A program made the translations under genes and the position numbers. Shown here in pieces: positions 44,304 to 52,286 of a stretch of DNA of 64,000 nucleotides. The notes beneath the pieces are model-generated. The model had not been told where the DNA came from, made no database searches, and worked only from the letters and a program-made list of their open reading frames with translations. Positions within the stretch are counted from its first letter, which is position 1. Each line of letters starts with the position of its first letter. This DNA is from Pseudomonas putida (GTDB lineage: Bacteria; Pseudomonadota; Gammaproteobacteria; Pseudomonadales; Pseudomonadaceae), in assembly GCF_001941965.1 (NCBI RefSeq), contig NZ_MKZO01000025.1, forward strand, positions 248,001 to 312,000. The letters are read 5' to 3'.

Positions 44304-45333
44304 CGCTGCGCAGGTCGACGGTGGCGGTGACCGACATGCCCGGACGGATGCGGCCATGCAACGGGTTGTCGGCGGCGAAGGTCAGCTTCACCGGAATCCG
44401 CTGTACGACCTTGGTGAAGTTACCGGTGGCGTTATCCGGCGGCAGCAGGCTGAACTGCGCGCCCGAGGCGGCGAACAGGCTGTCGACGCGGCCTTCGATC
44501 GGGGTGTCCGGGTAGCTGTCGAAGACCAGTTCGGCGCGCTGTCCGGGTTGCATCTTGCCGATCTGGGTTTCCTTGAAGTTGGCCTGAACCCAGATGTCCT
44601 GGTCCGGGACGATGGACAGCAGGTAGGCGCCGTTCTGTACGTACTGGCCGTCGCGGGCGGCGCGCTGGCCGATCATGCCGCTGATCGGCGCGTGGATTTC
44701 GCTGCGGGTCAGGTTCAGCTCGGCCTGGGCCAGGTCGGTGCGGGCGGTGGCGATCTGCGCATCGAGGCGCTTGAGTTCGGCCTCCAGGGCGCTGACCTGC
44801 TGGCGCTGGCCCTGCAGGTCGGCCTGGGCCTTGCTCACCTGGGAACGGGCGACATTGCTTTCCGCCGACAGGGTGGTGACCCGTTCCTCGGACACGAAGC
44901 CCGGCTTGCGCAGGGCCTGGGCGCGGTTCAGGTCCAGTTGCGTGCGGCCGAGGGTGGCCTGGCTCGCCGACACCTGGGCCTGGCCGGCGGCGATCAGGCT
45001 GGACTGCTGGGTCAGCCGGCTTTCCGCCTGCAGGCGTTCGGCCTGGCGGGTATCGAGGGTGGCGCGGGCGCGCTCGACGGCGAAGCGGAAGTCATCGGAC
45101 TCCAGGCGCACCAGCAGGTCGCCTTTCTGCACATGCTGGTTGTCCTGTACCAGCACGCTGTCGATGCGTGCGCTCAACTGGCTGGAAACCCGGGTGATCT
45201 CGCCCTGGACATAGGCGTTGTCGGTGCTTTCATAGAAGCGTCCCTTCAAATACCAATGGGCAAAGAAGGCGAGGGCAACCATCAGGACCAGGAAAAGAAA
45301 AATCAGCAGGCGACGCTTGAGTTGGGCAGGCAT
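44293..45333 (-). CDS. HlyD/EmrA-type membrane fusion protein
   Basis: 346 aa periplasmic adaptor: one N-terminal helix (about 8-27), a lipoyl half (STDNAYVQGEITRVSSQLS), a long helical hairpin (about 80-190), the second lipoyl half (IHAPISGMIGQRAARDGQYV) and a beta-barrel domain. With the DHA2 permease it forms an EmrAB-like pump for toxic compounds. Divergent from gltX. Confidence 0.93.
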   Translation of the reverse strand: MPAQLKRRLLIFLFLVLMVALAFFAHWYLKGRFYESTDNAYVQGEITRVSSQLSARIDSVLVQDNQHVQKGDLLVRLESDDFRFAVERARATLDTRQAERLQAESRLTQQSSLIAAGQAQVSASQATLGRTQLDLNRAQALRKPGFVSEERVTTLSAESNVARSQVSKAQADLQGQRQQVSALEAELKRLDAQIATARTDLAQAELNLTRSEIHAPISGMIGQRAARDGQYVQNGAYLLSIVPDQDIWVQANFKETQIGKMQPGQRAELVFDSYPDTPIEGRVDSLFAASGAQFSLLPPDNATGNFTKVVQRIPVKLTFAADNPLHGRIRPGMSVTATVDLRSDGR

Positions 45334-45475
45334 GAGGACGATCGTTCCGAAAATGTAAGCAAATTTAACAAATATTGGATCCAGCGACGCAAGTGACGAT
45401 CACGCCCATTACTGGAGCCCGGCGCCTGCACCCTGTTAACATCCCGCCTTTGTTTCACCTCTTCTCGAGACTCTC

Positions 45476-46957
45476 ATGACCACCGTTCGTACGCGCATCG
45501 CGCCTTCGCCGACTGGCGATCCCCATGTCGGCACCGCCTACATCGCCCTGTTCAACTACTGCTTTGCCAAGCAGCACGGCGGCGAGTTCATCCTGCGTAT
45601 CGAAGATACCGACCAGTTGCGTTCGACCCGCGAATCCGAGCAACAGATCTTCGACGCCCTGCGCTGGCTGGGCATCGAATGGGCCGAAGGCCCGGATGTC
45701 GGCGGTCCGCACGGCCCTTACCGGCAGAGCGAGCGGGGCGAGATCTACAAGCAGTACGCCCAGCAACTGGTTGACCTGGGCCACGCCTTCCCGTGCTTCT
45801 GCACCGCCGAAGAGCTGGACCAGATGCGTGCCGAGCAGATGGCCCGCGGTGAAACCCCGCGCTACGACGGCCGCGCGCTGCTGCTGTCGGCGGAAGAGGT
45901 GCAACGTCGCCTGGCCGCCGGCGAGCCGCACGTGATCCGCATGAAGGTGCCGAGCGAAGGTGTCTGCGTGGTCCCGGACATGCTGCGTGGCGACGTCGAG
46001 ATCCCGTGGGACCGCATGGACATGCAGGTCCTGATGAAGACCGACGGTCTGCCGACCTACTTCCTGGCCAACGTGGTCGACGACCACCTGATGGGCATCA
46101 CCCACGTCCTGCGCGGCGAAGAGTGGCTGCCGTCGGCGCCGAAGCTGATCAAGCTGTACGAGTACTTCGGCTGGGAACAACCGAAGCTGTGCTACATGCC
46201 GCTGCTGCGCAACCCGGACAAGAGCAAGCTGTCCAAGCGCAAGAACCCGACCTCGGTGACCTTCTACGAGCGCATGGGCTTCATGCCCGAAGCCATGCTC
46301 AACTACCTGGGCCGCATGGGCTGGTCGATGCCGGACGAGCGCGAGAAGTTCTCCCTGGCCGAGATGGTCGAGCACTTCGACCTGTCCCGCGTGTCCCTGG
46401 GCGGTCCGATCTTCGATATCGAGAAGCTGTCCTGGCTCAACGGCCAGTGGCTGCGTGACCTGCCGGTGGAAGAGTTCGCCGCACGGGTCCAGAAGTGGGC
46501 GTTCAACAGCGACTACATGATGAAGATCGCCCCGCACGTGCAGGGCCGGGTCGAGACCTTCAGCCAGATCGCTCCGCTGGGCGGCTTCTTCTTCGAAGGC
46601 GCGCTGAAGCTGGATGCGAAGCTGTTCGAGCACAAGAAGCTGTCGCCGGACCAGGTGCGCCAGGTCATCCAGCTGATCCTGTGGAAACTGGAAAGCCTGC
46701 GTCAGTGGGAAAAGGACCGCATCACCGGTTGCATCCAGGCCGTGGTCGAGGCCCTGGAGCTGAAGCTGCGTGACGCCATGCCGCTGATGTTTGCGGCGAT
46801 CAGCGGCCAGGCCAGCTCGGTCTCGGTACTCGACGCCATGGAAATCCTCGGCCCGGACCTGACCCGCTACCGTCTGCGCCAGGCCCTGGACCTGCTGGGC
46901 GGCGTGTCCAAGAAAGAAAACAAGGAATGGGAGAAGCTGTTGGGCACCATCGCCTGA
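45476..46957 (+). CDS. gltX: Glutamyl-tRNA synthetase
   Basis: 493 aa class I synthetase. HIGH-type motif PSPTGDPHVGT (10-20) and KLSKR (251-255). No clear Zn cysteine cluster is needed for this class. It lies just upstream of an array with two tRNA-Glu genes, its own substrate. Confidence 0.97.
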   Translation: MTTVRTRIAPSPTGDPHVGTAYIALFNYCFAKQHGGEFILRIEDTDQLRSTRESEQQIFDALRWLGIEWAEGPDVGGPHGPYRQSERGEIYKQYAQQLVDLGHAFPCFCTAEELDQMRAEQMARGETPRYDGRALLLSAEEVQRRLAAGEPHVIRMKVPSEGVCVVPDMLRGDVEIPWDRMDMQVLMKTDGLPTYFLANVVDDHLMGITHVLRGEEWLPSAPKLIKLYEYFGWEQPKLCYMPLLRNPDKSKLSKRKNPTSVTFYERMGFMPEAMLNYLGRMGWSMPDEREKFSLAEMVEHFDLSRVSLGGPIFDIEKLSWLNGQWLRDLPVEEFAARVQKWAFNSDYMMKIAPHVQGRVETFSQIAPLGGFFFEGALKLDAKLFEHKKLSPDQVRQVIQLILWKLESLRQWEKDRITGCIQAVVEALELKLRDAMPLMFAAISGQASSVSVLDAMEILGPDLTRYRLRQALDLLGGVSKKENKEWEKLLGTIA

Positions 46958-46977
46958 TTGCCTTCACCCGTTTTTTT

Positions 46978-47033
46978 CGCGGGGCGAGCCTTCTACCTTC
47001 GGCACTTGGCCGGGGCAGGGGGCTCGCCCCGCG
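46978..47033 (+). terminator. GC-rich hairpin after gltX
   Basis: CGCGGGGCGAGCC (46978-46990) pairs perfectly with GGCTCGCCCCGCG (47021-47033) around a 30-base loop. No T-run follows, so termination is only possible. It could be a stray REP-like palindrome. Confidence 0.5.
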
Positions 47034-47150
47034 GTCGTTCAGGCCACCGCCGAAAGGCGCGGGACCCAGCAAACACGGGGCTTTTCCCGCTTGGGGACGG
47101 TAAGTGGTTGTTATCTGGGAAAAAATTTTTGAATTTCTTTGAAAATAAGT

Positions 47151-47179
47151 TTGACAGGTCTGTCATCCGCTCTTAATAT
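47151..47179 (+). promoter_or_regulatory. Sigma70 promoter of the tRNA-Ala/Glu array
   Basis: TTGACA (47151-47156), 17-base spacer, TAATAT (47174-47179), GC-rich discriminator GCGCCCC and an AT-rich UP-like tract at 47120-47149. Close to consensus throughout. Confidence 0.92.
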
Positions 47180-47256
47180 GCGCCCCGTCCACAGCGATGA
47201 ACGAAAACGAAACGCGAAGCACCCAGCCAAGCGAATCAAGTTCAGAGCGACATTGT

Positions 47257-47332
47257 GGGGCTATAGCTCAGCTGGGAGAGCGCCTGCATGGCATGCAGGA
47301 GGTCAGCGGTTCGATCCCGCTTAGCTCCACCA
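47257..47332 (+). tRNA. tRNA-Ala (GGC), copy 1
   Basis: 76 bases, acceptor GGGGCTA/TAGCTCC, anticodon loop ATGGCAT (GGC), encoded CCA. Confidence 0.96.
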
Positions 47333-47404
47333 AATTCCGCTTGGCAGCCGAGGCTGACAAGCAAGACCGGGTCCAGCAACCGGGTCTTGAAGGTAAGAAG
47401 GTTC

Positions 47405-47480
47405 GTCCCCTTCGTCTAGTGGCCTAGGACACCGCCCTTTCACGGCGGTAACAGGGGTTCGAGTCCCCTAGGGGACGCCA
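47405..47480 (+). tRNA. tRNA-Glu (UUC), copy 3
   Basis: Same sequence as the two tRNA-Glu genes at 4527 and 4785; encoded CCA. Confidence 0.97.
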
Positions 47481-47533
47481 GTTTCACACAAGCGATATCG
47501 AAAGAGGTCGCTGGGCCGCGAGGCTAGAAATCC

Positions 47534-47609
47534 GGGGCTATAGCTCAGCTGGGAGAGCGCCTGCATGGCATGCAGGAGGTCAGCGGTTCGATCCCGCTTA
47601 GCTCCACCA
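47534..47609 (+). tRNA. tRNA-Ala (GGC), copy 2
   Basis: Same sequence as the copy at 47257; encoded CCA. Second unit of the Ala-Glu duplication. Confidence 0.96.
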
Positions 47610-47653
47610 ATTCCGCCAGGATTCGTGAAAACGGATCTGCACGAAGGTTACAA

Positions 47654-47729
47654 GTCCCCTTCGTCTAGTGGCCTAGGACACCGCCCTTTCACGGCGGTAA
47701 CAGGGGTTCGAGTCCCCTAGGGGACGCCA
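47654..47729 (+). tRNA. tRNA-Glu (UUC), copy 4
   Basis: Fourth copy of the same tRNA-Glu; end of the array, followed by a terminator. Confidence 0.97.
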
Positions 47730-47752
47730 TTTTATCCGCTCTGCGGAATTTC

Positions 47753-47790
47753 AAGGCTCATTCGATTATTGAATGAGCCTTTTGTTTTTT
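47753..47790 (+). terminator. Terminator of the tRNA-Ala/Glu array
   Basis: AAGGCTCATTC / GAATGAGCCTT stem with loop GATTATT, followed by TTTGTTTTTT. Confidence 0.92.
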
Positions 47791-47845
47791 CCCGCGAAAA
47801 AGTTTTTGCCCTGGGGCGACAAGCGGCCAGGAAAAAGACTTGCCA

Positions 47846-47885
47846 GAAAATATTATGAGCATAATATTAAACCCATAATATTTTC
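47846..47885 (+). promoter_or_regulatory. Triple half-site operator upstream of tetR
   Basis: Three half-sites: GAAAATATTATG (47846-47857), CATAATATT (47860-47868) and CATAATATTTTC (47874-47885). The first and second form a 9-bp palindrome with a 2-base centre; the first and third form a perfect 12-bp palindrome with 16 bases between. It ends 11 bases before the TetR start, so it probably serves autoregulation. Confidence 0.8.
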
Positions 47886-47896
47886 CGGTGAGCGTC

Positions 47897-48436
47897 ATGA
47901 ACGACAAGAAAGCCAAGACCCGCGAACGCATCCTCGATGCCGCCCGTTGTGCGTTGATCCAGCAGGGCCCGGCCGATGCCAGCGTCAACCAGGTAATGAG
48001 CGCTGCCGGCCTGACTGTTGGCGGCTTCTATGCCCACTTCGACAGCAAGGAAGCGCTGATGCTCGAGGCCTTCAGCCAGTTGCTCGGCGAGCGCCGTGCC
48101 TTGCTGGCCCAGGTCGATCCGGCGCTGGACGGGCAGTCCCGGCGGGCCCTGGTCGCCGCCTTCTACCTGTCGCGCAAGCACCGCGATTCCACGGTGGATG
48201 CCTGCCCACTGCCGACTACCCTGAGCGAGATGACCCGCCTGCCCGACGACTTTCGCCAGGTCCTGGCCGAGCATATCGAGCTGATGACCGCCGAGCTGGT
48301 GGACAGCCCCGAAGACGCCGACAAATTCCTCGCCGACCTCGCCCTGATGGTCGGCGGCCTGGCCCTGGCCCGCGCCCTGGGTAACGATGAACTGTCCGAT
48401 CGCATTCTGCGCGCCGCCAAAACAGCGGTGATCTGA
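47897..48436 (+). CDS. TetR-family regulator
   Basis: 179 aa. HTH in RERILDAARCALIQQGPADASVNQVMSAAGLTVGGFYAHFDSKEAL (about 8-52), helical ligand domain with a cysteine in DACPLPTTLSEM. ATG 47897 chosen with GGTGAG just upstream; an in-frame GTG lies three codons earlier. It probably controls itself and the alpha/beta hydrolase 23 bp downstream. Corresponds to PA3133 in my recollection. Confidence 0.9.
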   Translation: MNDKKAKTRERILDAARCALIQQGPADASVNQVMSAAGLTVGGFYAHFDSKEALMLEAFSQLLGERRALLAQVDPALDGQSRRALVAAFYLSRKHRDSTVDACPLPTTLSEMTRLPDDFRQVLAEHIELMTAELVDSPEDADKFLADLALMVGGLALARALGNDELSDRILRAAKTAVI

Positions 48437-48459
48437 AACAACCCCACTGGAGCGAAGCG

Positions 48460-49293
48460 ATGAATACCCTGAGCTGGATTCGTGGCGTCAATGGCACCCT
48501 GGGGCGACTGGTCCCTGGGCATATCGCCAGCAAGATGCACCGTGCCTTCATGACCCCCTACACCAAGCCGCCGCGTGAGTGGGAGTTGCCGATCCTGGCG
48601 ACGGCGGAGCGCATCACCCTGCGCTTCGGTCTTTCCGCGCTGCGTTGGGGGCAGGGTCCGACGGTGTTGCTGATGCATGGTTGGGAAGGGCGCCCGACCC
48701 AGTTTGCCCGGCTGATCGAGGCGCTGGTCGAGGCGGGTTATACCGCTGTTGCGCTGGATGGTCCCGGGCATGGCCGTTCGCCGGGCGCGGAGGCGCATGT
48801 TGGACTGTTCGCCAGGGCAATGCTGGAAGCGGCGGCCGAGTTGCCGCCGTTGAAGGCGGTGATCGGTCACTCCATGGGCGGCGCCAGCATGCTGCTTGCC
48901 CTGCAATGGGGGCTACGGGCCGAGGCCGTGGTCAGCATCGCTGCGCCTTCGCGGTTGATCGGCGTCCTGCGCGGCTTTGCCCGCCGCCTGAACCTGCCGC
49001 CGCGGGCCCGTGCGGCGTTTATCCGCAAGGTCGAGCGCGATGTCGGGGTGGCTATCGAACATCTGGATGTCAAGGGCTACCAACTGGATCTGCCTGGATT
49101 GATCGTGCATGCCAAGGACGATCAGCTGGTTTCCGCCCGGGAAGCGCAACTGATGCACGAGGCCTGGTTCGATAGCCGCCTGCTGATGCTGGAGGAGGGC
49201 GGTCACCAGCGCGTGCTGGCCGATCCCCAGGTCATCGCCGGTGTGCTCGACCTGTTGCAGCGCACGGCGATGCCATTGCGCCAATCGGCCTGA
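48460..49293 (+). CDS. Alpha/beta hydrolase
   Basis: 277 aa serine hydrolase. Oxyanion region LLMHGWEG (70-77), nucleophile elbow GHSMGGA with Ser138, acid Asp220/221 in HAKDDQLV and His249 in EEGGHQRVL. Triad complete. Substrate unknown; the adjacent TetR gene suggests induction by a small hydrophobic ester or similar. Confidence 0.9.
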   Translation: MNTLSWIRGVNGTLGRLVPGHIASKMHRAFMTPYTKPPREWELPILATAERITLRFGLSALRWGQGPTVLLMHGWEGRPTQFARLIEALVEAGYTAVALDGPGHGRSPGAEAHVGLFARAMLEAAAELPPLKAVIGHSMGGASMLLALQWGLRAEAVVSIAAPSRLIGVLRGFARRLNLPPRARAAFIRKVERDVGVAIEHLDVKGYQLDLPGLIVHAKDDQLVSAREAQLMHEAWFDSRLLMLEEGGHQRVLADPQVIAGVLDLLQRTAMPLRQSA

Positions 49294-49337
49294 TCATCCG
49301 TTACACTCATGCCCGTTCATCACAAACGGGAGCGGGC

Positions 49338-49778
49338 ATGAGCTGGGATCTGGCAACGCCATTCGTCATCGACCTGCGGGTGGGTGCCGAGGATATCGAC
49401 GGACTGGGGCACGCCAACAACGCGGTCTACGTCACCTGGCTGGAGCGTTGTGCCTGGCGCCATTCCCAGCGTCTGGGGCTGGACCTGGCCGAGTATCGTC
49501 GCCTCGATCGTGCCATGGCTGTAGTCCGCCATGAAATCGACTACCTTGCCAGCGCCTACGAAGACGACGAGCTGCAACTGGCGACCTGGATCGTCGACTG
49601 GGACCAGCGCCTGAAAATGACCCGGCACTTCCAGCTGGTCCGTCCGAGCGACGGCACCACCTTGCTGCGGGCCCAGACCACCTTCGTCTGCATCGAGTTG
49701 TCCACAGGTAAGCCCAAGCGCATGCCGCAGGAATTCCTCGAGGGTTATGGTCAGGCGTTGCTGGAAAAGCAGGCGTGA
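49338..49778 (+). CDS. Hotdog-fold acyl-CoA thioesterase (4-hydroxybenzoyl-CoA type)
   Basis: 146 aa hotdog protein with the DGLGHANNAVYVTWLE motif (21-36), where Asp21 is the likely catalytic residue. Overlaps the GNAT gene by four bases (GTGA). Confidence 0.88.
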   Translation: MSWDLATPFVIDLRVGAEDIDGLGHANNAVYVTWLERCAWRHSQRLGLDLAEYRRLDRAMAVVRHEIDYLASAYEDDELQLATWIVDWDQRLKMTRHFQLVRPSDGTTLLRAQTTFVCIELSTGKPKRMPQEFLEGYGQALLEKQA

Positions 49779-50206
49779 TACGGCAGGCGCTCGATGGCGA
49801 TGAGATGACCGTGCGCCGGGTCGTGGAAGCGGCTTATCTGCCGTATGTCGAGCGTATTGGTGTGCGACCCGGGCCGCTGGATGATGATTATGGTGATCTG
49901 ATTCGGCGGGGGCAGGTCTGGCTGCTGGACGATTGCGCGGTGCTGGTGCTGTGTCCCGAGCCGGCGGCGATGCTGCTGTCCAATGTGGCCGTGGACCCGG
50001 CTTGCCAGGGGCGGGGGCTTGGCCGGCAACTGGTCGACTTCGCCGAAGCCCGTGCCCGCGAAGCCGGGTTTTCCCTGATCCGCCTGTACACCAATGCCGC
50101 CATGACCGGGAATGTGGCGCTCTACCAGCGCCTTGGCTACCGCGAAACCCATCGCGGCAGCGAGCATGGCTTCAACCGGGTGTTCATGGAGAAGGTTTTG
50201 GCTTGA
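49775..50206 (+). CDS. GNAT-family N-acetyltransferase
   Basis: 143 aa. Acetyl-CoA motif VDPACQGRGLGRQLV and the C-terminal ALYQRLGYRE. GTG start overlapping the thioesterase stop. Substrate unknown. Its last 23 bases are antisense to a small minus-strand ORF. Confidence 0.88.
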   Translation: MIRQALDGDEMTVRRVVEAAYLPYVERIGVRPGPLDDDYGDLIRRGQVWLLDDCAVLVLCPEPAAMLLSNVAVDPACQGRGLGRQLVDFAEARAREAGFSLIRLYTNAAMTGNVALYQRLGYRETHRGSEHGFNRVFMEKVLA

Positions 50207-50333
50207 GCATTTCCAGGACCCGTTGAATGAACGAGCGCCTTTTCCGAGGGGGCTCTGGCAAGCGCAATTCCGGCCCGGGAGGCGGGTCAGGTTCGAAGTT
50301 GAGAAGGTCGTAGTTGTGTTTTCTGATCTGCAT
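50184..50333 (-). CDS. Possible small Pro/Arg-rich protein (49 aa)
   Basis: Begins MQIRKHNYDLLNFEPDPPPG and ends in a basic helical tail (RRSFIQRVLEMLKPKPSP). The composition (acidic-proline middle, amphipathic basic end) looks like a real small protein rather than a shadow frame. The upstream site is weak (AGGGAAC); an in-frame start 15 codons earlier exists. It may be coupled to the ORF at 50287-50391. Unrecognised. Confidence 0.35.
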   Translation of the reverse strand: MQIRKHNYDLLNFEPDPPPGPELRLPEPPRKRRSFIQRVLEMLKPKPSP

Positions 50334-50391
50334 GTCCTGTTCCCTGGCCGATGGTGTGCTGGTGCTGGTTGTTGGCAAAGAACGTGGACAT
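50287..50391 (-). CDS. Possible 34-aa leader-like ORF
   Basis: Begins MSTFFANNQHQHTIGQGTG and has an excellent AAGGAG site 8 bases upstream, better than that of the overlapping ORF at 50184-50333, which starts inside it in another frame. It may be a translated leader that couples the downstream ORF, or the real product with a frameshift. Confidence 0.3.
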   Translation of the reverse strand: MSTFFANNQHQHTIGQGTGHADQKTQLRPSQLRT

Positions 50392-50420
50392 GTGATCGAT
50401 CTCCTTCAGATTTGACGTGC

Positions 50421-50509
50421 GCGGACCCTGTGGGAGCTGGCTTGCCAGCGATAGCGGTAGTGAATTCACCATCGCTATCGCTGGCAAGCCAGCTCCCACA
50501 GGGTCCCGC
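50421..50509. repeat. Paired REP element, TGAATTCA subclass, copy 3
   Basis: Same layout as 5039-5128: CGGACCCTGTGGGAGCTGGC arm, GGTAGTGAATTCACCATCG spacer, inverted arm, GGGTCCCGC end (one extra C). Confidence 0.92.
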
Positions 50510-50615
50510 AGTACTTTCAAGATAAACTGTGCGCCTGTCATGTCGGCCTCTTCCTATGTGGCTGTAGGAAGCATCCCCGTTTACCATGCACGCACTTTTT
50601 CCGAGGTTCTCCCCC

Positions 50616-51578
50616 ATGCAAATTGCCCTGGCCCCGATGGAGGGGCTGGTCGACGACATCATGCGCGACGTGCTGACCCGCGTCGGCGGCATCGACTGGT
50701 GCGTGACCGAGTTCATCCGGGTCTGCGACCGGGTGCTGCCCGAGGCCACGTTCCACAAGATGGCGTCCGAGCTGGCGCACGGCTCGCTGACGCCGGCCGG
50801 CGTGCCGATGCGCGTGCAGTTGCTGGGCTCCGACCCGGTCTGCCTGGCCGACAACGCCGCCCTGGCCTGCGAGCTGGGTGCGCCGGTGATCGACCTGAAC
50901 TTCGGCTGCCCGGCCAAGACCGTGAACAAATCCCGCGGCGGCGCGGTGCTGCTCAAGGAGCCGGAGCTGCTGTTCCGCATTGTCAGCGAGGTGCGCAAGG
51001 CCGTACCCGCGCACATCCCGGTCACCTCGAAAATGCGCCTGGGCTTCGAAACCCCGGACGGCGCCCTGGACTGCGGCCGCGCCCTGGCCGAAGGCGGCTC
51101 GGCGCATCTCGTGGTGCATGCGCGGACCAAGGTCGAGGGCTACAAACCGCCCGCCCACTGGGAGTGGGTGGCCAAGGTGCAGGATGTAGTCAAGGTGCCG
51201 GTGTTCGCCAATGGCGAGGTCTGGACCCTGGACGACTGGCGGCGCTGCCGCGAGGTCAGCGGGGTCAAGGACATCATGCTGGGTCGCGGCCTGGTCTCGC
51301 GCCCGGACCTGGCCCGGCAGATCGCCGCCGTGCGCGATGGCGTCGAGTGCGTGCCGATGGACTGGGCCGAACTGATGCCGTTGATTCAGGACTTCTGGCG
51401 TCGGGTCCGGGTCGAGCTGACCCCGCGTTCCGCCCCGGGTCGCCTGAAGCAGTGGATAGCGATGCTGACTCGGAGCTACCCGGAAGCCACCGCGCTGTTC
51501 ACCGAACTGCGCCGGGAAACCGACTGCGACCGGGTCGGCCTGTTGCTTGGCGTACCGCCGCTGGTCGCCGCGGCGTAA
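50616..51578 (+). CDS. dusC: tRNA-dihydrouridine(16) synthase
   Basis: 320 aa FMN enzyme reducing U16 in tRNA. N-terminus MQIALAPMEGLVDD aligns with E. coli DusC (LLAPMEGVLDS), catalytic Cys98 in DLNFGCPAKTVN, VHARTKVEGY, FANGEVW and MLGRG. ATG 50616 preferred over 50586, which adds 10 non-homologous residues. Confidence 0.94.
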   Translation: MQIALAPMEGLVDDIMRDVLTRVGGIDWCVTEFIRVCDRVLPEATFHKMASELAHGSLTPAGVPMRVQLLGSDPVCLADNAALACELGAPVIDLNFGCPAKTVNKSRGGAVLLKEPELLFRIVSEVRKAVPAHIPVTSKMRLGFETPDGALDCGRALAEGGSAHLVVHARTKVEGYKPPAHWEWVAKVQDVVKVPVFANGEVWTLDDWRRCREVSGVKDIMLGRGLVSRPDLARQIAAVRDGVECVPMDWAELMPLIQDFWRRVRVELTPRSAPGRLKQWIAMLTRSYPEATALFTELRRETDCDRVGLLLGVPPLVAAA

Positions 51579-51596
51579 AAAATTTTACCGGCGACG

Positions 51597-51624
51597 CTTG
51601 AAATGGTCTTGGTGGTCCACATCT
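51597..51624 (+). promoter_or_regulatory. RpoH (sigma32) promoter of ibpA
   Basis: CTTGAAA (51597-51603), 13-base spacer, CCACATCT (51617-51624), close to the heat-shock consensus CTTGAAA-N13-15-CCCCATNT. Predicted start about 51631, leaving about a 63-nt leader. Confidence 0.75.
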
Positions 51625-51667
51625 ATGGGGTACGCGATGCCGAAGTCGGGTCGCGTAGCAAACCCAA

Positions 51668-51685
51668 CTCGCTGATGTTCAGGAG
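51668..51685 (+). promoter_or_regulatory. ROSE-like RNA thermometer hairpin of ibpA
   Basis: CTC-G-CTG (51668-51674), loop ATGTT, CAGGAG (51680-51685). The Shine-Dalgarno AGGAG is paired, with a single unpaired G opposite it, the hallmark of ROSE elements that melt on heating. The upstream leader contains a further GCGATGCC...GGGTCGCG pairing. ROSE control of ibpA is known in Pseudomonas. Confidence 0.75.
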
Positions 51686-51693
51686 ATCTATCC

Positions 51694-52140
51694 ATGACTA
51701 CCGCTTTTTCCCTCGCTCCACTGTTCCGCCATTCCGTTGGTTTCGACCGTTTCAATGACCTGTTCGAATCTGCGGCGCGTAATGAGTCGGGTAGCAGCTA
51801 CCCACCCTACAATGTTGAAAAACATGGCGATGACCACTATCGCATCGTTGTTGCCGCTGCCGGCTTCCAGGAAGCAGACCTGGATCTGCAAGTGGAAAAA
51901 GGCGTACTGACCGTCACTGGCGGCAAGCGCGACAGCAACGGCAATGCCAGCGTCACCTACCTGCACCAGGGCATTGCCCAGCGTGCGTTCAAACTGTCCT
52001 TCCGCCTGGCCGATCATATCGAAGTCAAATCGGCGGCCCTGGCCAACGGCCTGCTCAGCGTCGATCTGCTGCGGGTGGTGCCGGAAGAGGCGAAGGCCAA
52101 GCGTATCCCGATCAATGGGGACAAGCCTGCGCTGAATTGA
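51694..52140 (+). CDS. ibpA: Small heat shock protein, Hsp20/IbpA family
   Basis: 148 aa ATP-independent chaperone. Alpha-crystallin domain about 38-125 (YPPYNVEKHGDDHYRIVVAAAGF ... GVLTVTGGKR ... LANGLLSVDL) and the C-terminal IxI-type RIPING motif. Heat induction is supported by both the RpoH promoter and the ROSE-like leader. A terminator follows. Confidence 0.95.
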   Translation: MTTAFSLAPLFRHSVGFDRFNDLFESAARNESGSSYPPYNVEKHGDDHYRIVVAAAGFQEADLDLQVEKGVLTVTGGKRDSNGNASVTYLHQGIAQRAFKLSFRLADHIEVKSAALANGLLSVDLLRVVPEEAKAKRIPINGDKPALN

Positions 52141-52161
52141 GTGCGGGGTAGGTGAAAAGAG

Positions 52162-52190
52162 AAGGGCGCCTTATGCAGGCGCCCTTTTTT
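52162..52190 (+). terminator. Terminator of ibpA
   Basis: AAGGGCGCC / GGCGCCCTT stem, loop TTATGCA, then a T-run. Confidence 0.93.
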
Positions 52191-52201
52191 ATTGTTCTTG
52201 C

Positions 52202-52286
52202 GGGCCTCATCGCTGGCAAGCCAGCTCCCACAGGGATCGTATACACCGCGGACCCTGTGGGAGCTGGCTTGCCAGCGATGAGGCCC
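52202..52286. repeat. Paired REP element, GGCC-flank subclass, copy 3
   Basis: GGGCCTCATCGCTGGCAAGC ... GCTTGCCAGCGATGAGGCCC. Its right end meets the stop codon of the GGDEF-EAL gene. Confidence 0.92.
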
